Shown: piece after piece, positions 40,398 through 48,758 of the stretch
Layout: every line of letters begins with the position of its first letter
How positions within the stretch are numbered: the stretch's first letter is position 1
Notes under the pieces: model-generated
Seen by the model: only the letters and a program-made list of their open reading frames with translations
Databases searched by the model: none
What the model was told of the DNA's origin: nothing
Position numbers and translations under genes: made by a program
Assembly: GCA_965662355.1 (NCBI GenBank)
Contig: CBFIHP010000003.1
Location: forward strand, 124,001-188,000
Reading direction: 5' to 3'
DNA from: GCA-2683825 sp965662355
GTDB lineage: Bacteria > Planctomycetota > UBA1135 > GCA-002686595
Length of the DNA: 64,000 bases

Positions 40398-41501
40398 ATG
40401 AAAAAGGGCATGGCAGGAAAAAAGAGCCCGCCTGGGTTTGACGGTTCTCGTCCACACGAGCCTTCCCTGGCGGGCGAAGGCATGGCCAAACCGGCCCAAG
40501 CCATGGCGAATCTCGCCCGGGGAGTTCTCGGCGCAGGAATTTTCATCGCCGTCGCCGGATGCGGCGCTGGCTCCCCTACCGGCGTTTCCGGTGCCCCGGA
40601 AGTCTCCGAGGCTCCGCCTTCACCGCCCCCGGTTCCGATCGAGGCCTTCGATGCCACCCGCGCTTGGCGTGACCTCGAGCGAATCTGTGGCTTCGGCGAG
40701 CGCCCCGCCGGCAGCTCGGGCATCGAGAAACTGCGCGTCTTTCTCGAGGAGGAACTGACGAAGATCGGCTTGCAGCCCGTCCGTGAGAGCTTCACCGCCG
40801 AGACACCCCGCGGCCCGGTCTCCTTTTCCAATCTCGTCGCCGATCTTCCGGGACCGGAGGGTGTCGATCCCATCTGCATCCTCTCGGCCCACATCGACAC
40901 CAAGTGGGGCATGCCCTTTCGTTTCGTTGGAGCCAATGACGGCGGCTCGCAAACGGCCGTGCTCCTGGAGCTAGCACGGCAACTGGCCGCACACCGAGAC
41001 AAGTTGCGCATCGGCTACCGCTTCGTCTTCTTCGACGGCGAGGAAGCGGTCCGGCCCAACTGGGAAGGCGAGGACAACTGCTACGGCTCGCGCCACCACG
41101 TAAAGGAGCTACAAAAAAGCGGCCTTGCCACGCGCATCAAGGCCTGCGTGCTGCTCGACATGGTTGGGGACGCCGACCTGAAGCTGACCATGGAACAGAA
41201 CTCGGAGATGATGTTGATGGCCTCGTTCCTCGGGGCAGCTTCGCGCATCGGGCTCGAACAACACATCGGCGGCCGCGCCATGGCCTTGCTCGATGACCAC
41301 ATCCCTTTCCGCGAAGCCGGCATCCCGGCCGTGAATCTGATCGACTTCGACTTCGGACCGAACAATTCCTATTGGCACACCGCGGACGACACGCTCGACA
41401 AGTGCTCGCGCGAAAGCCTGCAGGCCATCGGACGGATCGTGTTGGCCGGACTTCCGAATGTCGAGGATCTCGTGCTCGATGAACGGAGACCCGCTCGGTA
41501 G
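40398..41501 (+). CDS. M28-family peptidase, glutaminyl-peptide-cyclotransferase-like lipoprotein
   Basis: 367 residues from the first ATG. The lipobox IAVAGC is at residues 50-55; a start at 40482 would give a more normal 27-residue signal, so the first 28 residues may be untranslated. The catalytic domain has the metal ligands SAHIDTK, GANDGGSQ (bridging Asp), FFDGEEA (Glu pair), DMVGDAD and YWHTADDT (His). The pattern fits the M28 branch holding bacterial glutaminyl cyclases, with a Pro-rich linker between lipid and enzyme. It could be an aminopeptidase or a cyclase. Confidence 0.85.
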   Translation: MKKGMAGKKSPPGFDGSRPHEPSLAGEGMAKPAQAMANLARGVLGAGIFIAVAGCGAGSPTGVSGAPEVSEAPPSPPPVPIEAFDATRAWRDLERICGFGERPAGSSGIEKLRVFLEEELTKIGLQPVRESFTAETPRGPVSFSNLVADLPGPEGVDPICILSAHIDTKWGMPFRFVGANDGGSQTAVLLELARQLAAHRDKLRIGYRFVFFDGEEAVRPNWEGEDNCYGSRHHVKELQKSGLATRIKACVLLDMVGDADLKLTMEQNSEMMLMASFLGAASRIGLEQHIGGRAMALLDDHIPFREAGIPAVNLIDFDFGPNNSYWHTADDTLDKCSRESLQAIGRIVLAGLPNVEDLVLDERRPAR

Positions 41502-41516
41502 CGATGCCGAACGGTC

Positions 41517-42779
41517 CTAACGGACGAGAATCATCCGCAGCCAATTCGCGCGATCACCCGCGTAGCTACCCGACGGATCGACTTCGAGGACGAGCTCTTT
41601 CTTGCCGGCGAGCTGCAAACGTGGCATGGCCACGGGGTCGTCGCCTCCACGGACCAAGCCACTTTCCCAGGCGAGCTCTCCGTCGAGGTGGATTCGAAAG
41701 ACGACGGCTCCACGCGCGTGGCGGGGATTTCGCAGGGCCTCGTCGTCGATGGCGCACAGCCCCACGAGCTCTTCGAAGCCTTCCTCGAGTCGAAAGTGCA
41801 GCTTGCTCGGGGCGTGCATGCCGATGCCGCGACGCCAGGACTTGCCGCCCGAGCGCAGGGGCCCGCCGTCGAAAACGTTGGCATCCATGCGATGCGGCCA
41901 GCTCATCCCCAGGTCGTCGTCGAAGGGGACGCCGCGACCTTCCTCGCGCTCGGGAGTGAGATCCGAAAGAAACTGGATCCGCCCATCGACCACAGTCACC
42001 TCGGCGACTGCCCGCCAGGGCAGGGAGAGCCTGTGCCCTCCCACGACGACCTGGCAATGGGTCGGGGTCATGCGCTCGAGAGCTCCGCGGACGCGGCTCT
42101 GATCCGTCAGGTCCACGATGACGGGCACCTTGGGAGCGACGCGTTCGGCATTCTCGTCACCGAGAAACTCGATGAAGAGCGCAGCGACCTCGTCCCAGGG
42201 GAAGCTCTTCAGTCCGACCTCGTCGCTCTCGAAACTCACCCCTTCTTCGCTGAAGGAGTCCAGGGTTCCATCGACGGCATCGAGTGCGGCCTGGGTCCGT
42301 CGGTAGAGCCGATCGCCTTCGGGCGGGGCTTCGAGGGGCACGAGCTTCCGCGTCGAGAGTCTCTCGGGCATGACGATGCTCCGGATCCGCTCGACCTCCA
42401 GGGGCAGGCGCACGCCCCCGAGCAACTCGATCGAAAGGACCTCCCCCTCACCGCCGACGACACGCCCGCGCAGTTCCTCGCCACTGTGCATCTGCACCTG
42501 CACGCGGTGGCCGCTGGTCTTCGCTTGCTGGCGAGCCCTCTCAGAGGGCGAGCGGCCTTCGAAGCCCTCGGGCCGCACGGTCCACGCGCCACGCGCGCGG
42601 GGGTCGGTGAGATCGAGCCCTTCGAGGGGCAGGACCTGACGGCCGCCCGAGAGGGTCTCGAGGACGAGTCGCGGCGCCGAGGCCCCCTGCAGGGTAGGAG
42701 GCGGGACAGCAGCCTTCGTCTGTACGGGGGCGGAGGGCGGGACAGCGAAGAGGAGGAGGGCGAGTGAAAGGGTAGGCAT
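41517..42779 (-). CDS. Secreted protein with C-terminal NPCBM domain
   Basis: 420 residues from the ATG at 42779, which begins a signal peptide (MPTLSLALLLFAVPPSAPVQ). The frame stays open upstream to 42926 without coding character. Residues 30-290 are beta-rich and include repeats of the type SGEELRGRVVGGEGEVLSIELLGG. The last 130 residues form an NPCBM (novel putative carbohydrate-binding module) domain: FDGGPLRSGGKSWRRGIGMHAPS, the Asp-Asp in CAIDDEA and VFRIHLDGELAWESG. NPCBM proteins are especially frequent in Planctomycetota. It probably binds surface or environmental polysaccharide. Confidence 0.83.
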   Translation of the reverse strand: MPTLSLALLLFAVPPSAPVQTKAAVPPPTLQGASAPRLVLETLSGGRQVLPLEGLDLTDPRARGAWTVRPEGFEGRSPSERARQQAKTSGHRVQVQMHSGEELRGRVVGGEGEVLSIELLGGVRLPLEVERIRSIVMPERLSTRKLVPLEAPPEGDRLYRRTQAALDAVDGTLDSFSEEGVSFESDEVGLKSFPWDEVAALFIEFLGDENAERVAPKVPVIVDLTDQSRVRGALERMTPTHCQVVVGGHRLSLPWRAVAEVTVVDGRIQFLSDLTPEREEGRGVPFDDDLGMSWPHRMDANVFDGGPLRSGGKSWRRGIGMHAPSKLHFRLEEGFEELVGLCAIDDEALRNPRHARGAVVFRIHLDGELAWESGLVRGGDDPVAMPRLQLAGKKELVLEVDPSGSYAGDRANWLRMILVR

Positions 42780-43108
42780 CGGATGGGGGTCCCTGGTGTC
42801 GCCGGATCGCCAGCACCGCTCGGGACCCAGGGAGTGTCGACCGCGAACCTGCAGATGCAAAGGGGCCCGGGCGAAGATCTTGGCTTGCCGCCCACGGCTC
42901 CCCGCTTGCTGCCAGGTTGACAGCACGGCTCTGGCGAGCCATCAGGCGCTGTCAAAACGGCAGCGCCCCCGGCCAGAAGGCGGCTCTCAGCCGCAAGAAT
43001 GGGCTCCGGCATGGCACTTGCTTACAACGGGCTCACCACCCCCGGACCGCGAATCGTGGATCGGGTTCCCCCTCGCACCGATCCCTCATCGAGCAAGAGA
43101 GACGACGC
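42780..43108. other. 329-base intergenic region between the NPCBM gene and groEL1
   Basis: It holds no convincing gene and no GroES-like frame. It contains several inverted repeats at 42917-42994 (listed separately) and a weak imperfect hairpin near 43044-43070. A TTGACA at 42917 lacks a good -10 partner. I do not find the CIRCE sequence. Confidence 0.6.
42917..42994 (+). promoter_or_regulatory. Overlapping inverted repeats upstream of groEL1
   Basis: Four dyads lie in 78 bases. TTGACAGC (42917-42924) pairs with GCTGTCAA (42948-42955) and encloses GGCTC/GAGCC (42927-42931, 42936-42940). GGCGCTG (42945-42951) pairs with CAGCGCC (42961-42967) across 9 bases and shares bases with the first dyad, so only one of the two can form. 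GCGGCT/AGCCGC (42980-42994) follows. These could be a heat-shock operator or a transcript leader with alternative folds. Confidence 0.45.
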
Positions 43109-44851
43109 ATGGCCAAACAGATGGTTTTCCAAGCGGACGCCCGCGACAAGATCAAGAACGGCGTTCAAAAGCTGGCGAAAGCGGTCACGAGCACCCTGGG
43201 CCCGCGCGGTCGCAACGCAATCCTGGACAAGGGTTGGGGCGCGCCGACCATCACCAAGGATGGCGTGACGGTCGCCGAAGAGATCGAGCTGACCGATCCG
43301 TACGAGCAGATGGGCGCCGCTCTGGTCAAGGAAGTCGCCAGCCGCACGAGCGACAAGGCCGGTGACGGCACGACCACGGCCACGCTCCTCACGGAGGCCA
43401 TCTTCGCCCAGGGCTTGCGTGCCATCACGGCGGGCCACTCTCCCGCACGCGTCAACCGCGGCCTGCGGGCGGCCACCGAGGAAGTCATCAAACAACTGAC
43501 GAAGGCCTCGAAGCCCATTCAGGGCACCGGCGAGATTCGTCAGGTCGCGACCATCTCCGCCAACAACGATCCCGTGGTCGGCAAGCTGATCGGCAACGCG
43601 ATGGACAAGGTCGGCAAGGACGGCGTCATCACCGTCGAGGAGGGCAAATCGCTCGAAACCGAGATCGAGCTGGTCGAAGGCATGCAGTTCGACCGCGGAT
43701 TCCTGTCGGCCCACTTCGTGACCAATGCCGAGGAGATGGAGTGCGAGCTCGAAAAGCCGCTGATCCTCATCCACGAAGGCAAGATCTCGAACGTACAGAA
43801 GCTCCTGCCCCTTCTCGAGGCGGCCAAGGAGTCCAAGCGCCCGCTTCTGATCATCGCCGAGGACGTCGAATCCGAGGCCCTGGCGACCCTGGTCGTCAAC
43901 CGCATCCGAGGCATCGTCCAGACCTGCGCCGTCAAGGCCCCGGGTTACGGTGAGCGTCGCAAGGCCATGCTGCAGGACCTCGCTGTCCTGTGTGGCGCTA
44001 CGGCGGTCATGAGCGACCTCGGCAAGGAGCTCGATCAAGTCTCCCTGTCCGAGCTAGGCACCGCCAAGCGCATCACGATCACGAACGAGACCACCACGGT
44101 CCTCGGCGGCGCCGGCCAGCGCAGCGACATCGAGGCTCGCGTCGGTCAGATTCGCAACGAGGTCGCGAATACGACGAGCGACTATGACCGCGAGAAACTC
44201 CAGGAGCGTCTCGCCAAGCTGACTGGCGGCATCGCCCAGATAAACGTAGGTGGCGCCACGGACACCGAGGTCAAGGAACGCAAGGCACTCATCGAAGACG
44301 CTCTGCACGCCACGCGTGCAGCGGTCGAGGAAGGCATTCTGCCCGGCGGTGGTGTCGCGCTCCTGCGCGCCCGTAATTCGGTCAAGAAGCTCCGCTGCGA
44401 CGACGACGACTTCAACGCCGGCCTCGACATCGTCTTCGAAGCCCTCAGCCGGCCGCTCCGCGCCATCGCCTCGAACGCCGGTTTCGACGGCGACGTCGTG
44501 GCGCATCGCGTGCTGCGTGAGAAGAGCAAGACCTACGGCTACGACAGCCTCAAGGGTGAGTACACCGATATGCTCGAAGCTGGCATCATCGATCCGGCCA
44601 AGGTAACCAAGGCCGCGTTGCAGAACGCAGCCAGCGTCGCCCAGCTGCTCCTGACCACCGACGCTCTCATCGTCAACAAGCCCGAGCCCGCCGGAAAAGG
44701 CAGCCCCGAAGGCATGGACGGCATGGATGAGATGGGTGGAATGGGTGGAATGGGTGGAATGGGTGGAATGGGCGGCATGGGTGGAATGGGCGGCGGCATG
44801 CCGGGCATGGGCGGCATGGGCGGCATGGACATGGGCGGCATGGGCTTCTAG
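43109..44851 (+). CDS. groEL: Chaperonin GroEL, first copy, with GGM tail
   Basis: 580 residues from the ATG at 43109, giving the standard start MAKQMVF. GroEL ATP-site blocks are intact: TLGPRGRN, GDGTTTATLL (86-95) and the Asp in IEDALHATRAAVEEG. The apical substrate-binding segment reads FLSAHF (198-203) where E. coli has YLSPYF, so both tyrosines of that site are replaced, one by His. The tail is a long Gly-Gly-Met repeat (about 594-base region 44720-44848) typical of main GroEL proteins. groES is not next to it; a second groEL follows after 45 bases. Confidence 0.96.
   Translation: MAKQMVFQADARDKIKNGVQKLAKAVTSTLGPRGRNAILDKGWGAPTITKDGVTVAEEIELTDPYEQMGAALVKEVASRTSDKAGDGTTTATLLTEAIFAQGLRAITAGHSPARVNRGLRAATEEVIKQLTKASKPIQGTGEIRQVATISANNDPVVGKLIGNAMDKVGKDGVITVEEGKSLETEIELVEGMQFDRGFLSAHFVTNAEEMECELEKPLILIHEGKISNVQKLLPLLEAAKESKRPLLIIAEDVESEALATLVVNRIRGIVQTCAVKAPGYGERRKAMLQDLAVLCGATAVMSDLGKELDQVSLSELGTAKRITITNETTTVLGGAGQRSDIEARVGQIRNEVANTTSDYDREKLQERLAKLTGGIAQINVGGATDTEVKERKALIEDALHATRAAVEEGILPGGGVALLRARNSVKKLRCDDDDFNAGLDIVFEALSRPLRAIASNAGFDGDVVAHRVLREKSKTYGYDSLKGEYTDMLEAGIIDPAKVTKAALQNAASVAQLLLTTDALIVNKPEPAGKGSPEGMDGMDEMGGMGGMGGMGGMGGMGGMGGGMPGMGGMGGMDMGGMGF
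44732..44794 (+). repeat. 9-base tandem repeat encoding the GroEL GGM tail
   Basis: Seven direct units of ATGGGTGGA or ATGGGCGGC, each encoding Met-Gly-Gly, of which the first four are identical. This part may change length by slippage. Confidence 0.9.
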
Positions 44852-44896
44852 GCCCAGCGGAACCTCCAAAACGAACACAACGAAGGACAAGACAGA

Positions 44897-46501
44897 ATGG
44901 CCAAACAGATCATGTTCGATGAGGATGCCCGCCAAAAGGTGCGCCAGGGCATCGCGAAACTCGCAAAGACCGTGCAAGTCACCCTCGGACCGGGTGGACG
45001 CAACGTTATCCTCCAGAAATCCTTTGGCGCCCCCACGGTGACCAAGGACGGCGTCTCGGTCTCGAAGGAGATCGACCTCGAAGATCCCTTCGAGAACATG
45101 GGCGCCAAGCTCATCAACGAAGTCGCCAAGAAGACCAATGATGTGGCCGGTGACGGCACCACCACGGCGACGGTTCTCGCCCACGCGATCTACGAAGAGG
45201 GCTTGAAGTTCCTCGCCACGGGTGTGAACCCTGTCGCGTTGCGCAACGGCATCGACAAGGCCGTGGGGGCCTCCGTCGCTCATATTGCCGAGCAATCGCG
45301 CAAGGTCCGCACTACGGTCGAGCGCGCCAACGTGGCTTCGATCTCCGCCAACAACGATCGCGAGACCGGCGAGCTGATCGCCGAGGCCTTCGAGAGGGTC
45401 GGCGACGAGGGCTCGATCACGGTCGAGGAAGGTAGCGGTCGCGAGACAGAGCTCGAAGTCGTCGAGGGCATGGAGTTCGACAAGGGCTACCTATCCCCCT
45501 ACTTCGCGACGAACGCCGCCAAGTTGACGGCCGAACTCGAAGACGCCTTCATCCTGATCAACGAGGGCAAGATCACAAACGCCCGGGAGTTGATCCCCGT
45601 GCTCGAGCAAACGGCCCAGACCGGGCGTCCGCTCCTGATCATCGCCGAGGACATCGAAGGCGAAGCCCTGGCGACTCTGGTCATCAACAAACTGCGCGGC
45701 ATCCTGAACGTCTGCGCCGTCAAGGCGCCGGGCTTCGGCGAGCGCCGCAAGGCATACCTTGGTGACCTCGCCGTGTTGACCGGCGGCATCGCCATCACCG
45801 AAGAGCTGGGACTGACGCTCGAGAAGATGACCCTGTCGCAACTCGGCCAGGCCAAGCGCGTGGTCGTTGCCAAGGACGCGACGACACTTATCTCCGGCGC
45901 CGGTGCGAAGAAACAGGTGGATGAACGCGTCAAGCAAATCCGCGCCCAGATTGAGCGCACCAGCTCCGACTACGACCGCGAGAAGCTCGAAGAGCGCCTC
46001 GCCAAGCTGACCGGCGGCGTCGCCGTCATCAAGGTCGGCGGCGACACCGAAGCCGCGATGAAGGCCAAGAAGGATCTCGTCGACGACGCCCTGAACGCCA
46101 CCCGCGCGGCGATCCAGGAAGGCGTCGTCCCCGGCGGCGGTACGGCCCTCTTCAACTGCGTCGAGGCCGCGACCAACGCCAAGGCCAGGGGCGACGAGCG
46201 CTTCGGCCGTCAGATCATCGAACGTGCCCTCGAAGCCCCTTTGCGCCAGATCGCCGAGAACTCCGGCGAGAGCGGCTCGGTCGTTGCCGAGTTCGTGCGT
46301 GAGAAGGGCAAGTCGGTTGGCTTCAACGCCATGACCCGCAAGTACGAGGACATGTTCAAGATCGGCGTCGTCGACCCTGCCAAGGTCGTGCGTTCGGCGC
46401 TGCAGAACGCCGCTTCGATCGCCGGCCTGCTCCTGACCACCGACTCGATGGTCACCGACCTCAAGGACACGAAGAAAATGGTCTCCGGCAGCGTGTCCTA
46501 G
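44897..46501 (+). CDS. groEL: Chaperonin GroEL, second copy, without GGM tail
   Basis: 534 residues. It keeps the ATP-site blocks (GDGTTTATVL, VDDALNATRAAIQEG) and the canonical apical YLSPYF segment, unlike the copy upstream. It ends in DTKKMVSGSVS with no Gly-Gly-Met tail. GAAGGAC about 10 bases before the ATG is a good ribosome site, and the 45-base gap to groEL1 indicates co-transcription. The two proteins are clearly paralogous but diverged throughout, so they probably serve different clients or conditions. The cognate GroES must lie elsewhere. Confidence 0.95.
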   Translation: MAKQIMFDEDARQKVRQGIAKLAKTVQVTLGPGGRNVILQKSFGAPTVTKDGVSVSKEIDLEDPFENMGAKLINEVAKKTNDVAGDGTTTATVLAHAIYEEGLKFLATGVNPVALRNGIDKAVGASVAHIAEQSRKVRTTVERANVASISANNDRETGELIAEAFERVGDEGSITVEEGSGRETELEVVEGMEFDKGYLSPYFATNAAKLTAELEDAFILINEGKITNARELIPVLEQTAQTGRPLLIIAEDIEGEALATLVINKLRGILNVCAVKAPGFGERRKAYLGDLAVLTGGIAITEELGLTLEKMTLSQLGQAKRVVVAKDATTLISGAGAKKQVDERVKQIRAQIERTSSDYDREKLEERLAKLTGGVAVIKVGGDTEAAMKAKKDLVDDALNATRAAIQEGVVPGGGTALFNCVEAATNAKARGDERFGRQIIERALEAPLRQIAENSGESGSVVAEFVREKGKSVGFNAMTRKYEDMFKIGVVDPAKVVRSALQNAASIAGLLLTTDSMVTDLKDTKKMVSGSVS

Positions 46502-46510
46502 TGAATTTGC

Positions 46511-46574
46511 GGGGGTCCTGGCACAGCCGGGAGTCCCCCACAGGCAATCGCGGCGGGGCCCTGGGTCCCGCCGC
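46511..46574 (+). terminator. Two hairpins between groEL2 and dnaJ
   Basis: The first (46511-46539) pairs GGGGG with CCCCC and GGC with GCC around an ACA loop. The second pairs GCGGCGGG (46550-46557) with CCCGCCGC (46567-46574), followed only by TTTA. A partial terminator or mRNA-processing site between groEL2 and dnaJ is plausible. Confidence 0.5.
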
Positions 46575-46612
46575 TTTACTAGACGACCAGAACTTCCGAC
46601 GAAGGGTGGATC

Positions 46613-47752
46613 ATGAGCGAAAAGCGCGACTACTACGAGATCCTCGGCGTCGAGAAGAACGCCGGCAAGGACGAGATCAAGCGTTGCTACCGCAAGAAGG
46701 CACTGGAGTTCCACCCGGATAGAAACCAGGACGATCCGACGGCCGAAGAGAAGTTCAAGGAAGCCGCAGAGGCCTACGACGTTCTCTCCGACGATCAGAA
46801 GCGCGCACGCTACGACCAGCTCGGACATGCAGCCTTTTCGCAGGGCGGCGGATTCCCCGGCGCTGGAGGCTTCACGAACATCGAGGACATCTTCGAAGCC
46901 TTCGGGGACGTCTTCGGCGGCGGCGGCCGTGGTGGTCTCTTTGGTGATCTGTTTGGCGGGGGCCGGCGTTCGCGCGGTGGTCCGCGGGGCGGCCGTGACC
47001 TGCGCATCGCCCTGCAGTTGACTCTGGAGGAGGCAGACACCGGCGTCTCCAAGGAAGTCTCGATCAAGCGCGCTGAGTTCTGCGACTCCTGTGTAGGCAG
47101 CGGCTGCAAGGCCGGTACGTCTCCCGTTCAATGTGGAACCTGTGGCGGAGCCGGACAGGTCACGACCTCGCAGGGTTTCTTCGCCATGCGTACCGCGTGC
47201 CCGCAGTGCCGCGGCGTTGGCAAGACGATCGAATCCCCCTGCCCCGATTGTCGCGGCCAGGGGCGCATCTCGAGCAAGTCGGACATCAAGCTCGATGTCC
47301 CGGCCGGCGTCGAGGACGGGATGAGCCTTCGAGTCACGTCCGAGGGCGACGTGGGCGAACCTGGCGGTCCGCGGGGCGATCTCTACGTCATCATCCGCGA
47401 GAAAGAACACAAGGTCTTCCAACGCTCCGGACCGGACCTCATCACCGAGCTCCCCTTCTCGTTCGGACAGCTCGCCCTCGGCGACAGCGTCGAGATTCCG
47501 ACGCTCCACGGCAGGGTCGAGATGCGCATTCCGGCCGGCACCCAGAGCGGCAAGGTCTTTCGACTTCGCGGCCAGGGGATGTCCAGCCTCGAGGGCCGTG
47601 GTAAGGGCGATCAGCTGGTACGCGTCTTCATCGAGACTCCCAGCAAACTGACCGATCGCCAGATGGATCTCCTGCGCGAGTTCGAGGAGATCGAAGCAGA
47701 GAAAACAGGCTCGAAGAGCTTCTTCGAGAAGATCGTCGACTATTTCAACTGA
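46613..47752 (+). CDS. dnaJ: Chaperone protein DnaJ
   Basis: 379 residues. The J-domain has HPD at 34-36. A Gly/Phe-rich segment follows (GGGFPGAGGF and a Gly/Arg-rich run to about 125). The zinc domain has four CxxCxGxG repeats (CDSCVGSG, CGTCGGAG, CPQCRGVG, CPDCRGQG), and then the C-terminal substrate-binding domains. It is a complete type I DnaJ that stimulates DnaK. AAGGGTGG before the ATG supports the start. grpE follows 19 bases later, but dnaK is not in the window. Confidence 0.96.
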   Translation: MSEKRDYYEILGVEKNAGKDEIKRCYRKKALEFHPDRNQDDPTAEEKFKEAAEAYDVLSDDQKRARYDQLGHAAFSQGGGFPGAGGFTNIEDIFEAFGDVFGGGGRGGLFGDLFGGGRRSRGGPRGGRDLRIALQLTLEEADTGVSKEVSIKRAEFCDSCVGSGCKAGTSPVQCGTCGGAGQVTTSQGFFAMRTACPQCRGVGKTIESPCPDCRGQGRISSKSDIKLDVPAGVEDGMSLRVTSEGDVGEPGGPRGDLYVIIREKEHKVFQRSGPDLITELPFSFGQLALGDSVEIPTLHGRVEMRIPAGTQSGKVFRLRGQGMSSLEGRGKGDQLVRVFIETPSKLTDRQMDLLREFEEIEAEKTGSKSFFEKIVDYFN

Positions 47753-47771
47753 CCCGAAGCTCGAAAAGGCG

Positions 47772-48443
47772 ATGGCAGCAGACACCGGATCCAGAAAGAA
47801 CAAGAAGAAGGGCGCGAAGCAGGACAAACCTGCCGAGCCCGAGGCTGCGGAGGTTAACGAAGCTTCCCAAGACGCCGAGGCATGCGAAGCACCCGGGACA
47901 ATGGGAGAGACGGACCTCCTAGCTCGCTGTCACGAACTCGAAGCCAAGGCCCTCCGTGCCCATGCCGATTATCAGAACCTGCGCCGCCGAGCACAGGCCG
48001 ATCTCGAAGCGGGCATCAAACGCCAGATGCAACCCCTGATCGAGGATCTTCTGCTGGTCCTCGACTTCCTCGACATGGCCCTCGCCAGCCCGGCAACGAA
48101 CGAGGAAACGAAGAACCTCGCCATCGGCGTCGAGATGACGCGCAACAAGTTCGTGCAGGCCCTCGAGGCCTCCGATGTCCTCGTCATCGATACGTCCGGG
48201 AGGTTCGATCCGGCGTTGCACGATGCTTCCGAAGCACTGGAGAACCCCGACCAGGAGCCGGGGACGATCCTCGCGACCCTGCGCCGTGGCTACAAATGGC
48301 ACGAACAGGTCCTGCGCCCCGCACAGGTCAGGGTCGTTGCCGGTGATCTCAAGGCTTCGGACCCAGAAGACGAGGAAGGGAACACGGAAGAAGCATCCGA
48401 CACCACCACCGAGGCGGACACGCCCGAAGAGCAAGCTGATTAG
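47772..48443 (+). CDS. grpE: Nucleotide exchange factor GrpE
   Basis: 223 residues. An acidic and Lys-rich disordered N-terminus (about 1-55) leads into the coiled coil with RAHADYQNLRRRAQADLE, then the C-terminal beta domain with FDPALHDASEAL and ILATLRRGYKWHEQVLRPAQVRV. GrpE releases ADP from DnaK. The acidic C-terminal extension of about 35 residues is longer than usual. It lies between dnaJ and an FmdB-type gene 11 bases downstream. Confidence 0.94.
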   Translation: MAADTGSRKNKKKGAKQDKPAEPEAAEVNEASQDAEACEAPGTMGETDLLARCHELEAKALRAHADYQNLRRRAQADLEAGIKRQMQPLIEDLLLVLDFLDMALASPATNEETKNLAIGVEMTRNKFVQALEASDVLVIDTSGRFDPALHDASEALENPDQEPGTILATLRRGYKWHEQVLRPAQVRVVAGDLKASDPEDEEGNTEEASDTTTEADTPEEQAD

Positions 48444-48454
48444 GGAAGCGCGCC

Positions 48455-48739
48455 ATGCCGACCTACGACTATCGCTGTGATGCCTGCGGCCACGAGCTCG
48501 AGATCTTTCAATCGATGAAAGACTCTCCCAAGCGCAAGTGCCCCGAATGCGGCAAGCAGAAGCTGCAACGGGTCATCGGCACGGGTGCGGGGATCATCTT
48601 CAAGGGCTCGGGCTTCTACGAAACCGACTATCGCTCGGAGTCCTACAAGAAGGGCGCAGAAGCGGACAAGAAGGCCAGCTCCGAGTCCTCGTCTTCTTCG
48701 CCTTCGAAGAAGGACGACTCCTCCAAGAAGTCCGACTAG
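48455..48739 (+). CDS. FmdB-family zinc ribbon protein
   Basis: 94 residues. The N-terminal zinc ribbon MPTYDYRCDACG has Cys8/Cys11 and a second pair Cys29/Cys32 (CPEC), followed by the FmdB-type GTGAGIIFKGSGFYETDY. The last 30 residues are a Lys/Ser-rich low-complexity tail. GGGAAG six bases before the ATG supports the start. FmdB proteins are small putative regulators whose function is not established. Its place after grpE suggests a stress link, by context only. Confidence 0.88.
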   Translation: MPTYDYRCDACGHELEIFQSMKDSPKRKCPECGKQKLQRVIGTGAGIIFKGSGFYETDYRSESYKKGAEADKKASSESSSSSPSKKDDSSKKSD

Positions 48740-48758
48740 CCTGTTCGGAGATCCGCGC

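Noticed and set aside
42780..43108. A CIRCE element (HrcA site) before groEL1
   Set aside because: The sequence TTAGCACTC-N9-GAGTGCTAA is not present. The dyads found have different arms, so they were reported as a separate observation.
45491..47827. A 778-codon minus-strand frame opposite groEL2 and dnaJ
   Set aside because: It mirrors two highly conserved chaperone genes and has no motif of its own.
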